NCBI RefSeq assembly: GCF_022549675.1
Contig: NZ_JAKZGR010000002.1
Span: 347,978-411,977 of the forward strand
Length of the DNA stretch: 64,000 nt
Source: Belliella kenyensis
Lineage (GTDB): Bacteria > Bacteroidota > Bacteroidia > Cytophagales > Cyclobacteriaceae
Direction of reading: 5' to 3'
In this document: in pieces, positions 1 to 7,351 of the stretch
Layout of the letters: each line of letters starts with the position of its first letter
How positions within the stretch are numbered: position 1 is the first letter of the stretch
The notes under the pieces: model-generated
The model's input: the letters and a program-made list of their open reading frames with translations, nothing else
The model's database searches: none
What the model was told of the DNA's origin: nothing
Position numbers and translations under genes: made by a program

Positions 1-299
1 ATCAGTGGTGTATCACAACTCAAAAGAAGTATATGTTTTTTTTGAGCAAATGTCAGGGCTGTAAAGAGCCCTCCTAAAGGCCCTCGATTCTCGACTATAT
101 CCTTGAAACATGGTCTTTCAAATGGTTTATAGTTGACATTGTCGCTGACGATGCTACAAGGGATGTGAAGATGATTCAATTTCTCTATAAGGTGCTGAAT
201 CATCGCTTTACCCAGGACTTTAACTAGTCCTTTATCCTGACCCATTCTAGAGCTTTTGCCCCCAGCCAATATGAATGCTTCTATGTTTTTTGGCTTCAT
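1..299 (-). CDS. mobA: Molybdenum cofactor guanylyltransferase MobA, N-terminal part
   Basis: The reading frame starts at the ATG at 297-299 and runs off the left edge, so only about 99 N-terminal residues are visible. Reading the minus strand gives an opening of the form MKPKNIEAFILAGGKSSRMG, followed by QDKGL. LAGG-x-SxRMG with the downstream Lys is the nucleotide-binding signature of MobA-type nucleotidyltransferases; RGPLGGL and LSCDTPL later in the fragment also fit. MobA links GMP to Mo-molybdopterin in the cytoplasm to make the bis-MGD cofactor. Only five bases separate its start from the moeA stop, so the two genes are almost certainly co-transcribed. The C-terminal half cannot be judged. 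Confidence 0.9.
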   Translation of the reverse strand, partial: MKPKNIEAFILAGGKSSRMGQDKGLVKVLGKAMIQHLIEKLNHLHIPCSIVSDNVNYKPFERPCFKDIVENRGPLGGLFTALTFAQKKHILLLSCDTPL

Positions 300-304
300 A
301 GTTT

Positions 305-1477
305 TTATAAGTTGTAGTATGCTACCCTATCTCCAACAGCTTTGATGGAATGTTCTGCTGGAATTTCGACAGTGACGTTAGCTTCTCCATAAGCAAAAAG
401 ATTAAATGATTCTTGTCCAGAAAGAATTGACACTCCATTTTGTGATTTTTTAGCTTTTAAAAAATGAGTAAATCCATTTTTCCCAGAGAATGTATTTTCT
501 AGTGGTAAGAAACCCGAAGGTTCCCAGCAATCAGAATGCCCCATCCACTGTAAAATTGATGGTTTGATATATTGTGAAAAGCAAGTGAAGACAGCACAAG
601 GGTTTCCCGGTAGTCCAAAGACCAATTTACCCGAATTAGCCCCTGCATAAAATGGTTTTCCTGGTCTTTGACTTACCTTGTAAAACAATTCTTTCACACC
701 AGCTTGTTGCATACCTTGTTTTACAAAATCATATTCTCCAACAGAAATTCCACCAGACACGATGATGATGTCGTGGCTAGCTAGAAAGCGAACCAAGGTT
801 TGGGAAGTTAGTTTTTCATCATCTTTCAGGTTAACCGTTTCCACAGTATTTATTCCAAGTTGACGTAGAAAGCCTTTAAGTATCGGTCCATTCGCATCAT
901 AAATTTCACCCTCCTCAAGTTCACTTCCTACTGTTTTTATTTCATTTCCAGTAAGAATTATGCCTACAGTTGGTTTTTTATAAACAGACACTTTGTCTAT
1001 GCCTACTGAGGCTAGTAGACCCAAAATGCCAGGAGTAATAAGCACTCCTTGATCAATTAGCGTATCTCCAGCCCTGTTTTGAGAGCCCTTTAGCCTTATA
1101 TTAGCTCCTTTTTGAATTCTTTGTTTGTCAAAGTATATTGTGTCCTCCTTTCTCTTGATCAATTCTTGGGGAATTATGGTATCTACACCTTGAGGTATTT
1201 TTGCACCTGTAAAAATTCTACAGGCCTGACCTGAGGCTATATTATTGATTTTTTTAGAACCCGCTTGAATAGTTGAGACGACTTGATAGTTGTCATCAGA
1301 AGACCACGCAATGCCATAACCGTCCATTGCAGCGTTGTCAAAGGCAGGGATTTCAATTGAAGCCTTTATAGGTTTAGCGGTGATGCTATCAACGGCGAGA
1401 TTAAGGTCTTGCAGTTCACAAGCGCCTATAGGGCAGGTGTTTTTCAGAATCGATTTTGCTTCTTTTACGCTAATCAT
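305..1477 (-). CDS. moeA: Molybdopterin molybdenumtransferase MoeA
   Basis: MoeA inserts molybdate into adenylylated molybdopterin in the cytoplasm. The 390-residue length is normal for the family. Diagnostic stretches occur in order: FDNAAMDGYG near residue 45, IFTGAKIPQGVDTIIPQE near 90, GDTLIDQG near 138, ILTGNEI near 173, SGGISVGEYDFV near 240 and GLPGNPCAVF near 293, which is the MPT-binding MogA-like core. It precedes mobA by five bases in the same direction. Its start faces the divergent mog gene across a 353-bp gap. The identification is firm. Confidence 0.95.
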   Translation of the reverse strand: MISVKEAKSILKNTCPIGACELQDLNLAVDSITAKPIKASIEIPAFDNAAMDGYGIAWSSDDNYQVVSTIQAGSKKINNIASGQACRIFTGAKIPQGVDTIIPQELIKRKEDTIYFDKQRIQKGANIRLKGSQNRAGDTLIDQGVLITPGILGLLASVGIDKVSVYKKPTVGIILTGNEIKTVGSELEEGEIYDANGPILKGFLRQLGINTVETVNLKDDEKLTSQTLVRFLASHDIIIVSGGISVGEYDFVKQGMQQAGVKELFYKVSQRPGKPFYAGANSGKLVFGLPGNPCAVFTCFSQYIKPSILQWMGHSDCWEPSGFLPLENTFSGKNGFTHFLKAKKSQNGVSILSGQESFNLFAYGEANVTVEIPAEHSIKAVGDRVAYYNL

Positions 1478-1544
1478 TACTCGAGTTTGTTAGATATGAA
1501 GTGTCTAATCACTGCACTAAGTTAAAAAAAATAAGTAAAAACAA

Positions 1545-1576
1545 GTAATAATACTTAAAAAAATAAGTATTATTAC
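1545..1576. promoter_or_regulatory. Perfect 13-bp inverted repeat between moeA and mog
   Basis: GTAATAATACTTA at 1545-1557 is repeated exactly as its reverse complement at 1564-1576, with six A residues between. It lies in the divergent moeA/mog gap, 68 bases before the moeA start and about 255 bases before mog. Because the flanking genes diverge, an operator or a cruciform is more likely than a terminator. The rest of the 1478-1830 gap shows only AT-rich DNA and the palindrome at 1786. Confidence 0.5.
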
Positions 1577-1785
1577 GTCGTTACGACAGGTGTTCTCTGT
1601 TTTTTCAGCTTATGAATTACATTTAATTTCTATGGAAGGTTTATGAAAGCTTTCTATTTTGAGTTTGACAACAAAACTTGATAAAAAAAAGATGGGTCGG
1701 TACTATAGCAAACCATACCTAATTCGCAGGTGATCAGCCAAAGAAAGTCAAAAAAATTAATTCTCGAAGAAATAAATGCCTGTAT

Positions 1786-1802
1786 ACGCAACAATATTGC
1801 AT
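1786..1802. promoter_or_regulatory. Putative Zur-type operator, copy 1
   Basis: The 17-mer ACGCAACAATATTGCAT matches the palindrome ATGCAAC-N3-GTTGCAT, found perfectly at 4964-4980, at 12 of 14 half-site positions and with the same AAT centre. It ends 28 bases before the mog start codon, a normal place for a repressor site. That a Fur-family repressor binds here is inferred from the shared palindrome and the gene content. Confidence 0.6.
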
Positions 1803-1830
1803 TTAAATTATTATTGAACTATTTTAGACA

Positions 1831-2358
1831 ATGGAAAAAATCAAAATTGGTGTAATTACTTGTTCAGATAGAGCAGCAGCCAACATTTATGAAGATATTT
1901 CAGGCAAAGAAATTATGTACTTTTTTGAGGAGGTGCTTGTTGGGGCATGGGAGCCGATTTATCAGGTGATCCCTGATGATAAAGAAAATATCGTTTCTAC
2001 CTTGAAATCAATGGCTGAAGAGCAATGTGCTTTGATCGTCACCACAGGAGGTACTGGTCCTGCACCAAGGGACGTAACACCTGAAGCTACTGAGGAGGTT
2101 TGTGAAAAAATGTTACCAGGCTTTGGGGAATTGATGCGTCAGGTGAGCTTGCAGTATGTACCAACGGCGATTTTATCTCGGCAGACTGCAGGAATCTATA
2201 AGCAAAGTCTCATTGTCAATTTGCCTGGTAAGCCATCTGCAATACTTCAATGTCTCGAAGCCGTTTTCCCTGCAATTCCCTATTGCTTAGAATTGATAGG
2301 GGCTTCCTATTTGGAATGCGATGAATCTAAGATTAAAGTTTTTAGGCCAAAAACCTAG
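1831..2358 (+). CDS. mog: MogA/MoaB-type molybdopterin adenylyltransferase
   Basis: This 175-residue cytoplasmic protein has the MoCF_biosynth fold. IGVITCSDRAA opens the first strand, TTGGTGPAPRDVTPEAT near residue 72 is the Mog substrate-binding loop, and ILSRQTAGI and NLPGKPSAI follow in the usual places. Mog adenylylates molybdopterin before MoeA inserts molybdenum. It is unusual in that a Zur-like palindrome sits 28 bases upstream and hisI follows 61 bases later on the same strand, so it may respond to zinc supply rather than to molybdate. It could be a paralogue; no second mog gene is visible in this window. Family assignment is firm, physiological role is inference. Confidence 0.88.
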   Translation: MEKIKIGVITCSDRAAANIYEDISGKEIMYFFEEVLVGAWEPIYQVIPDDKENIVSTLKSMAEEQCALIVTTGGTGPAPRDVTPEATEEVCEKMLPGFGELMRQVSLQYVPTAILSRQTAGIYKQSLIVNLPGKPSAILQCLEAVFPAIPYCLELIGASYLECDESKIKVFRPKT

Positions 2359-2419
2359 CAGTTTTCTAATAGTAATGAATTATTCAAACCAGGAAAATAC
2401 ACTTATAAATTAGATAACA

Positions 2420-2815
2420 ATGGATGAAAATTTGGAAGAAATCAATCAATTAACCCCCTGTTTTTCCAAAAGAGGCGGGCTACTTCCTGTTGCAGTTCAG
2501 GAATTTGGCTCAGGTCAGATTTTAATGATGGCCTCTGTAGATAAGCTGGCGTTAGAATTTACGCTAAAAAATAAAATTGCGGCTTTTTACAGTACCTCAA
2601 GAAAAAAACTGTGGGTTAAAGGAGAATCATCAGGAAACCGGCTGCTGGTAAAAAAGGTACTCATTGACTGTGATCAGGATGCTTTGGTATATCAGGTTAC
2701 CTTGGAAAAAGGTGGGGTTTGTCATACATTAAACAAACAAGGAAACAACCGAAAGGCTTGTTTTTACAGGTCAGTCAATGTAGAAAACCAAACATTGGAA
2801 TTTTTAGAACCTTAA
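2420..2815 (+). CDS. hisI: Stand-alone phosphoribosyl-AMP cyclohydrolase (HisI-type)
   Basis: HisI opens the purine ring of phosphoribosyl-AMP in histidine synthesis. The 131-residue protein has the PRA-CH signature: FYSTSRKKLWVKGESSGN near residue 55, then DCDQDALVYQV and the Cys-containing GVCHT and ACFYR segments. In many Bacteroidota HisI is fused to HisE; this copy is alone and lies outside any his operon, the pattern of the extra HisI paralogues linked to COG0523 GTPases and zinc limitation. About five extra residues lie between CHT and CFY compared with the usual CHTG-x-x-SCFY. The cysteines are kept, so zinc independence cannot be read from the sequence. Confidence 0.85.
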   Translation: MDENLEEINQLTPCFSKRGGLLPVAVQEFGSGQILMMASVDKLALEFTLKNKIAAFYSTSRKKLWVKGESSGNRLLVKKVLIDCDQDALVYQVTLEKGGVCHTLNKQGNNRKACFYRSVNVENQTLEFLEP

Positions 2816-2819
2816 ATGA

Positions 2820-3224
2820 TTATACATGACAATCTTTGCAGTAGCCTTCTATGGCGATAGTCTCGAAGTTGATGTTTTTTCCTGTCAAATTATTAAGGTA
2901 TTCGATGGGTAAATCTGGAAGGACTTCAATTTTCTGGCAGCATTTACACCTGAATTTTGGACTGTTTTTGATTTTCTCATGTGTAGTTTTAAGTGTAAAA
3001 AGAAGGTTTCCGTCAGTACAGGGAATTTTTTGAAGAATATCATTCTCTGTCAAAAGTATTAAAATACGGTATACTGTGGTTCTATCCATTTTTTCCTTGA
3101 GCAATTGATGAAGTTGGCATAAGGAGTAGGCCTTGTTGTTTTTAGTCAAATGCTTGAGTAAACTTACCCTATTGCTATTGGGCCTAATTCCATGCATTTT
3201 CAGGATGTTTTTAAATTTTTCCAT
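2820..3224 (-). CDS. Fur-family regulator, probably the zinc repressor Zur
   Basis: From the Met at 3222-3224 the protein is about 134 residues; an in-frame start at 3260 would lengthen it by twelve. The winged helix is visible (HGIRPNSNRVSLLKHL, then DRTTVYRILILLTENDIL), followed by a metal region with two cysteine pairs, FRCKCC and GYCKDC, typical of the structural zinc site. It is the last gene of a unit whose first member is a COG0523 GTPase and whose promoter carries a perfect palindrome, so zinc sensing is the best reading. Fur- or PerR-type sensing cannot be excluded. The start overlaps the end of yidD by 14 bases, and the stop lies four bases from the convergent hisI stop. Confidence 0.8.
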   Translation of the reverse strand: MEKFKNILKMHGIRPNSNRVSLLKHLTKNNKAYSLCQLHQLLKEKMDRTTVYRILILLTENDILQKIPCTDGNLLFTLKTTHEKIKNSPKFRCKCCQKIEVLPDLPIEYLNNLTGKNINFETIAIEGYCKDCHV

Positions 3225-3450
3225 TGTGTTTATATTTTTTTGGAATTGGATCATAGCCATGAGTACCCCAAGGATGGCATTTAGAAAGTCTCTTTATACC
3301 AAGCCACAGTCCGGCAAAAGCACCATGGGTTTGTATGGCCTGAATCATGTAATTTGAGCAACTTGGTTGATGCCTACAACTAGAAGGAAACATTGGACTG
3401 ATGAACCATTGATAGAGCTTAACAGGCAATATGAACAGCCACTTAATCAT
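3211..3450 (-). CDS. yidD: Membrane protein insertion efficiency factor YidD
   Basis: A 79-residue protein with the YidD pattern: an amphipathic N-terminus (LPVKLYQWFISPMF), the cysteine motif CRHQPSCSNYMIQAI, then LGIKRLSKCHPWGTHGYDPIP. YidD assists YidC-mediated insertion of membrane proteins at the cytoplasmic face. It is normally found beside rpmH/rnpA/yidC; here it sits between dcd and fur, overlapping dcd by four bases and fur by 14. That placement suggests a paralogue recruited to the metal-stress unit. Its three cysteines are the usual ones. Confidence 0.9.
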   Translation of the reverse strand: MIKWLFILPVKLYQWFISPMFPSSCRHQPSCSNYMIQAIQTHGAFAGLWLGIKRLSKCHPWGTHGYDPIPKKYKHNGKI

Positions 3451-3968
3451 GTTTCGAAATCTTTATAAAGCATACTTGGCTGTATAGCATCATTGTTTTG
3501 GTATTTTCCTGAGCTGTAAGTTTCAAAGGGTTTTGAAATATCATGGTAATACACTTGACAAATTTCTATTCCTGCATAAATCTTTATGGGTTGTACACAG
3601 AAAATTTCTAATGTCCAGTAGCCGCTGAATCCTACATCCCCAAAGCCTGCAGTGATATGTACGAAAAGTCCCAATCGTCCAATTGATGACCTTCCTTCAA
3701 GCATGGGTACTAAATTCTCCGTTCGAGTATATTCAATTGTTCTACCCAAATACAACCTGTTAGGTTCCAGCATAAGTCCATTCTCTGGTATAGTGATTTC
3801 TTCTGTAGCATGTTGTTTTTTCATGTCTAAAACCTCATCTCTGTAAATCAGCAGCTTGTTGTCAAGGCGGAGGTTGTAACTGTTTGGATTAATCCTTTTA
3901 TCACTAAAAGGATGGATAAATATATCTTTGTTTAGCCGACTTTTGATTTCTACGCCACTTAAGATCAT
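3447..3968 (-). CDS. dcd: dCTP deaminase (Dcd type)
   Basis: Dcd converts dCTP to dUTP and feeds dTMP synthesis. The 173-residue protein has the dUTPase-like fold signature MLEGRSSIGRLGLFVHITAG near residue 90, followed by GFGDVGFSGYWTLEIF with the catalytic Glu of TLE, and a C-terminal tail. It overlaps both cobW upstream and yidD downstream by four bases, implying translational coupling. Dcd needs no catalytic zinc, whereas the dCMP and cytidine deaminases do, so placement in a putative Zur unit suggests a zinc-sparing route to dUMP. That role is inference. Confidence 0.88.
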   Translation of the reverse strand: MILSGVEIKSRLNKDIFIHPFSDKRINPNSYNLRLDNKLLIYRDEVLDMKKQHATEEITIPENGLMLEPNRLYLGRTIEYTRTENLVPMLEGRSSIGRLGLFVHITAGFGDVGFSGYWTLEIFCVQPIKIYAGIEICQVYYHDISKPFETYSSGKYQNNDAIQPSMLYKDFET

Positions 3969-4924
3969 ACAGTAGGGGCATTTACTTTGGTGGAAATTGC
4001 ATTTTGAATAAGCCTTTCGATACCTTTTCTTTCAATATCTCGACCGATGAAAATCAATACCAATTTTGGGTATTCATCTTTCCTTTTCTGTTTGGAAATT
4101 GTAAGCTTGTTTCCAGTTGACTGAACCAAAACAGCTTGTTTTTCCCCTTTTAGCCTTACAAAGCCTTTGATTCTGTACAGCTGGTGGTAGTATAAAAAAA
4201 TAGAAGTGGAAAGTACAGCATAAAGTTGATCTCTGTCAAATTCAAAAGGTACTTCCACAGCGATGCTTTTCATGCGGTGAACAGGCTTAATTGCATCCAG
4301 TGTTGAATGATCTACCTGGGTAAGGATACTGTCAGTACTTATATCCAACAGCTCAAAATCAAATTTCCCAAATGTGGTAAGTGTGATTTTTGCAAGAGGA
4401 TTGATTTTTTCAACATCTGATTTAATAGTCGCAGCATATTTTTTTTGTACCAAATCAGTTTTATTAATCAAAATCAAATCTGAAGCCACAATTTGACGGT
4501 ACATTTCTGGAACCTCTCTTACCCTGTCTTCAAAATTTTCGGTGTCTATCAAACAAACTACCTGTTGAAAATCAAAGTATTGCATCACGTCCTCACGCTT
4601 AAATATTGATGCCAACTGTCCTGCATCTGCCACACCTGAGGCCTCTATAAACAAATTGTCTGGCTGGACATCTGTCTGAATCATTTGAGACATTACTTCG
4701 ATCAGTTCATTGTCTAAGGAACAGCAAATACAACCATTGTTCAGTTCGAACAATTTGTTATAATTTTTGGTGACCAGTGCTGAGTCCACTGAACTTTTAC
4801 CAAATTCATTTTCTATTACATAGTTGAGCGCTGATTTACTTCTAGACAACAGGTGGTTTAAAAGCGTTGTTTTTCCTGCTCCCAAAAATCCTGTAATAAG
4901 ATAAGTTTTGATTCTTTTGGACAT
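3965..4924 (-). CDS. COG0523 (CobW/ZNG1-like) metal-chaperone GTPase
   Basis: A 319-residue G3E-family P-loop GTPase. Walker A is GFLGAGKTTLLNH near residue 12, the metal-binding CxCC motif is GCICCSLDNEL near residue 64, and the base-specificity motif INKTD is near residue 155. A C-terminal CobW_C domain follows. Zur-controlled members of this family pass zinc to client enzymes during starvation. It is first in a tightly overlapping unit (cobW-dcd-yidD-fur) and is preceded by the best palindrome of the locus. The cobalamin or nitrile hydratase branches are unlikely given the neighbours. Confidence 0.88.
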   Translation of the reverse strand: MSKRIKTYLITGFLGAGKTTLLNHLLSRSKSALNYVIENEFGKSSVDSALVTKNYNKLFELNNGCICCSLDNELIEVMSQMIQTDVQPDNLFIEASGVADAGQLASIFKREDVMQYFDFQQVVCLIDTENFEDRVREVPEMYRQIVASDLILINKTDLVQKKYAATIKSDVEKINPLAKITLTTFGKFDFELLDISTDSILTQVDHSTLDAIKPVHRMKSIAVEVPFEFDRDQLYAVLSTSIFLYYHQLYRIKGFVRLKGEKQAVLVQSTGNKLTISKQKRKDEYPKLVLIFIGRDIERKGIERLIQNAISTKVNAPTV

Positions 4925-4963
4925 GTTCCTTTTTTACGGCAAGATATCCGATATTATCTATAA

Positions 4964-4980
4964 ATGCAACAATGTTGCAT
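4964..4980. promoter_or_regulatory. Putative Zur-type operator, copy 2 (perfect palindrome)
   Basis: ATGCAACAATGTTGCAT is a perfect 7-3-7 palindrome, extended by two more complementary bases on each side (4962-4982). It lies 39 bases before the cobW start codon. It matches copies at 1786 and 5036 and is the clearest operator candidate in the window. Confidence 0.72.
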
Positions 4981-5035
4981 TTAATAAAAGATCTCATTTT
5001 TTTTACTCAATTCATTTGCAATTTAATATTTACAG

Positions 5036-5052
5036 ATGCAGCTTAGTTGCAT
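5036..5052. promoter_or_regulatory. Putative Zur-type operator, copy 3
   Basis: ATGCAGCTTAGTTGCAT differs from the palindrome ATGCAAC-N3-GTTGCAT at one half-site base. It lies 55 bases downstream of copy 2 and faces the + strand remnant beginning near 5113, so it may have controlled that lost gene, or it may form a tandem site with copy 2. Confidence 0.5.
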
Positions 5053-5112
5053 GTTATTTAAAGATTTTACATTACTGTTATAAAATTCGCAAAAAAGCAA
5101 AGTGAGAATGGT

Positions 5113-5452
5113 ATGAAAGCCATGTTTTCTGACAACTGTTTATCTAATCAAGCTAGGTTTCCTCTTAATCATAAGAGGCATTTTGACCTTTTTTTTATTG
5201 ATCATTTTAAACTATTCCATTGCTCAAAAGAGTTAATTGTCTGGAGTAGTTTTAGATGAAGACTTAAATTCTTTAGAAGGGGCAACTGTTCAACTCATAT
5301 CAGCACGCTTAGTAATTTTAAATGATCATCAAGGCAAGTTTAATTTTTCATCTCTTTTTAAATTATGCTCATCTAAGACTGAGAGATTTGACCACAAAAT
5401 GAGCATTATGTACAATCATTTTGGTCTTCTCCAAGTCACCTTTTTGATTTAG
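5113..5452 (+). pseudogene. Remnant of a TonB-receptor-like N-terminus
   Basis: One forward frame reads a hydrophobic export signal (GILTFFLLIILNYSIAQKS), an in-frame TAA, and then SGVVLDEDLNSLEGATVQL and DHQGKFNFSSLF. The second part is the typical start of a carboxypeptidase-regulatory-like domain as found at the N-terminus of TonB-dependent receptors. The frame ends after about 70 residues with no plug or barrel. It is therefore a broken outer-membrane receptor start lying 60 bases after an operator-like palindrome, perhaps once a zinc-uptake receptor. Substrate is inference. Confidence 0.55.
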
Positions 5453-5467
5453 CAGAAACTTCTTCTT

Positions 5468-5502
5468 GTAGAAAAAAAGAATAATAACTTCTATTTTTCT
5501 AC
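5468..5502 (-). terminator. Weak hairpin overlapping the response regulator stop
   Basis: GTAGAAAAA and TTTTTCTAC form a hairpin spanning the stop codon of the response regulator gene, with T-rich DNA beyond it on the minus strand. The stem is AT-rich, so this is only a plausible terminator. Confidence 0.35.
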
Positions 5503-6258
5503 CCATTCCCGAAATGCTGCTGTAGTACTTTGGCTGGTGATGAGATGATTTGAATACCCTTTTAATTTAATGGCAAGTGTATTTTTATTGTAGCGCTCTA
5601 ACTTTTCGATAAAGGGCTTATGCACAAGTTCTGATCGATTGATCCTGAAGAATGCCATGGGATCTAACTGTTCTTCTATTTCTTTTAAAGTTGACTCGGT
5701 AAGCACATGCTTTTTGCCTTGGTTATCGTAAGCGAAAACCACACCTTCAGAGGCGATAAAAAATTGGATGTTTGCTGTTTCCAAAAAAGAAATGCCATGG
5801 TTTGAATGGATAACAAAGCGCTTTTTATACTTTCTCTCTTGTAAATTCTCCTGCATCAATTTGGCGAGCCTGGTGATGACATTGACCTCTTCTGAAGCAG
5901 GTTTTTGCAGTAGAATGTATTTTTCCCATGCCTTTTGAAATCGATCTTGGGAAAAAGGCTTTAACAGATAGGCTATGCCATTGCCCTCAAATGCATCCAT
6001 CCAAAATTGATCATAGGCTGTGGTGAAAATTATAGGACAGGATATAGCAACCTGCTGATATATCTCAAAAGCATTGCCATCGAGTAACTCTATATCTGAA
6101 AAAATCAGGTCAGGTTGGTTAATTTTAAGGAAAGCCACAGCCGCTTCCACGGTATCCAATTCAGCCATAATTTCAGTTGTAGGATTCAAAGCTTCTATAT
6201 AGCGTTTCAGTTTTTTCCTTGCTGGGATTTCGTCTTCAATGAGGAGTATCTTTGTCAT
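5491..6258 (-). CDS. LytTR-family response regulator
   Basis: A 255-residue two-domain regulator. Residues 1-120 form a receiver domain (KILLIEDEIPARKKL, phosphoacceptor in DLIFSDIELLDGNAFE, then FTTAYD and the Lys in LLKPFSQDRF). Residues about 145-250 form a LytTR DNA-binding domain (RFVIHSNHGISFLETANIQFF, FFRINRSELVH, YSNHLITSQ). Its ATG overlaps the end of the kinase gene by four bases, so they are a coupled two-component pair. Targets are unknown; the secreted-protein gene just upstream is a candidate. Confidence 0.93.
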   Translation of the reverse strand: MTKILLIEDEIPARKKLKRYIEALNPTTEIMAELDTVEAAVAFLKINQPDLIFSDIELLDGNAFEIYQQVAISCPIIFTTAYDQFWMDAFEGNGIAYLLKPFSQDRFQKAWEKYILLQKPASEEVNVITRLAKLMQENLQERKYKKRFVIHSNHGISFLETANIQFFIASEGVVFAYDNQGKKHVLTESTLKEIEEQLDPMAFFRINRSELVHKPFIEKLERYNKNTLAIKLKGYSNHLITSQSTTAAFREWVEK

Positions 6259-7304
6259 TTCAATGCTTGGTCAATAATGGGAAAGCTTACCTTAAATTCT
6301 TTTTCAGATTTATAAATTTCAATGGGTTGTTTTGAAAGTATGTGGTATTGTTCTGCTAGATTTTTCAATGCGCGTCCTGAAAGCGGTTTTGTATTTCTTT
6401 TTGTTTGGACGTTATTGGTAACATGTATTGATCCATCAACAGTTAGGTGGATATAAATCGGGGATTCAATCGTACCCAAATTGTGCTTTATGGCATTCTC
6501 AAGGAGTAATTGTAAGGTAAGAGGAACGATTAGACCTTTTTTATGTTTTGTTTCAATATTCAATTGATAAGCGTTTCCATACTTGTGCTGAATAAGCCTG
6601 AAATACTGCTCTGCGAAGTCTAGCTCTTCTTGTATACTGACCAATTCTTTGTCAGAAGCGTACAAAACATAGCGATAAATTTCAGCAAATTCATGGAGAA
6701 AGTCAGAGGCTTTGTATTTATCCTCTTCAATCAATTGGTCTAAGACATTCAGGTTATTGAATAAGAAATGTGGGTTTAGCTGTGTTTTCAGTTGGTTGAT
6801 TTTGCTTTCTGAAAGGGCTTTATTGTACATCACCAACTTTTGCTGATGCTTTTTGTAACTGTCGTAATAATAGTAGCTGATAAAAAAACTGCCATAAATA
6901 ACTGCTTTCAAAAAATCAGAAAATAATGAAAGGGTAAAAGTGGGCAGGTTGTAGTTTTGTTCAATCTTGTTGAATACTAAAGCAACAGAAAACGCAAGTA
7001 GCTGAATAAATATCAAGTAGGAACATAGAGATGCTCCAAATATTTTCAACATTGTTTTGGCACTGGGTACATTTGATTTTTGCCATTTTTTGATAAAAAA
7101 TAGGATGATAAAAAATAAAACTCCAGCCTCAAACAAAGAAATCATTGCCGATTCAGGAGTAAAAATATAGGGAGATATTTTACCTCGAACGCTTATTCTG
7201 GTGTAAATGGACTGAATATAGGCAAATACTAAAATGAACAGCAGGAATCGCCAATTTTGCTGTATTTTTTGGAAAATATATTTCATTAGAAATTGATAAG
7301 TCAA
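6255..7304 (-). CDS. LytS/YehU-type sensor histidine kinase
   Basis: A 349-residue inner-membrane kinase. About four hydrophobic segments occupy residues 15-150 (for example FLLFILVFAYIQSI, LCSYLIFIQLLAFSVALVF). The His_kinase domain follows with the phosphoacceptor in QLNPHFLFNNLNVLDQLI near residue 178, and the ATP-binding part with LLLENAIKHN near residue 268. No periplasmic sensor domain of known type is visible. It phosphorylates the overlapping LytTR regulator. Confidence 0.92.
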   Translation of the reverse strand: MTYQFLMKYIFQKIQQNWRFLLFILVFAYIQSIYTRISVRGKISPYIFTPESAMISLFEAGVLFFIILFFIKKWQKSNVPSAKTMLKIFGASLCSYLIFIQLLAFSVALVFNKIEQNYNLPTFTLSLFSDFLKAVIYGSFFISYYYYDSYKKHQQKLVMYNKALSESKINQLKTQLNPHFLFNNLNVLDQLIEEDKYKASDFLHEFAEIYRYVLYASDKELVSIQEELDFAEQYFRLIQHKYGNAYQLNIETKHKKGLIVPLTLQLLLENAIKHNLGTIESPIYIHLTVDGSIHVTNNVQTKRNTKPLSGRALKNLAEQYHILSKQPIEIYKSEKEFKVSFPIIDQALK

Positions 7305-7309
7305 ATGAT

Positions 7310-7343
7310 AAAGAGTAGTTCTCTGGTAATAGAACTACTCTTT
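7310..7343 (-). terminator. Hairpin terminator after the secreted-protein gene
   Basis: AAAGAGTAGTTCT at 7310-7322 pairs perfectly with 7331-7343 across an 8-base loop. It stands nine bases after the stop of the secreted-protein gene. The T run on the minus strand is short, so termination may be leaky into the kinase gene. Confidence 0.6.
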
Positions 7344-7351
7344 GAGCTTGT

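Noticed and set aside
3133..3357. Open frame on + across the fur/yidD junction
   Set aside because: It is antisense to two well-identified overlapping genes and has no family features.
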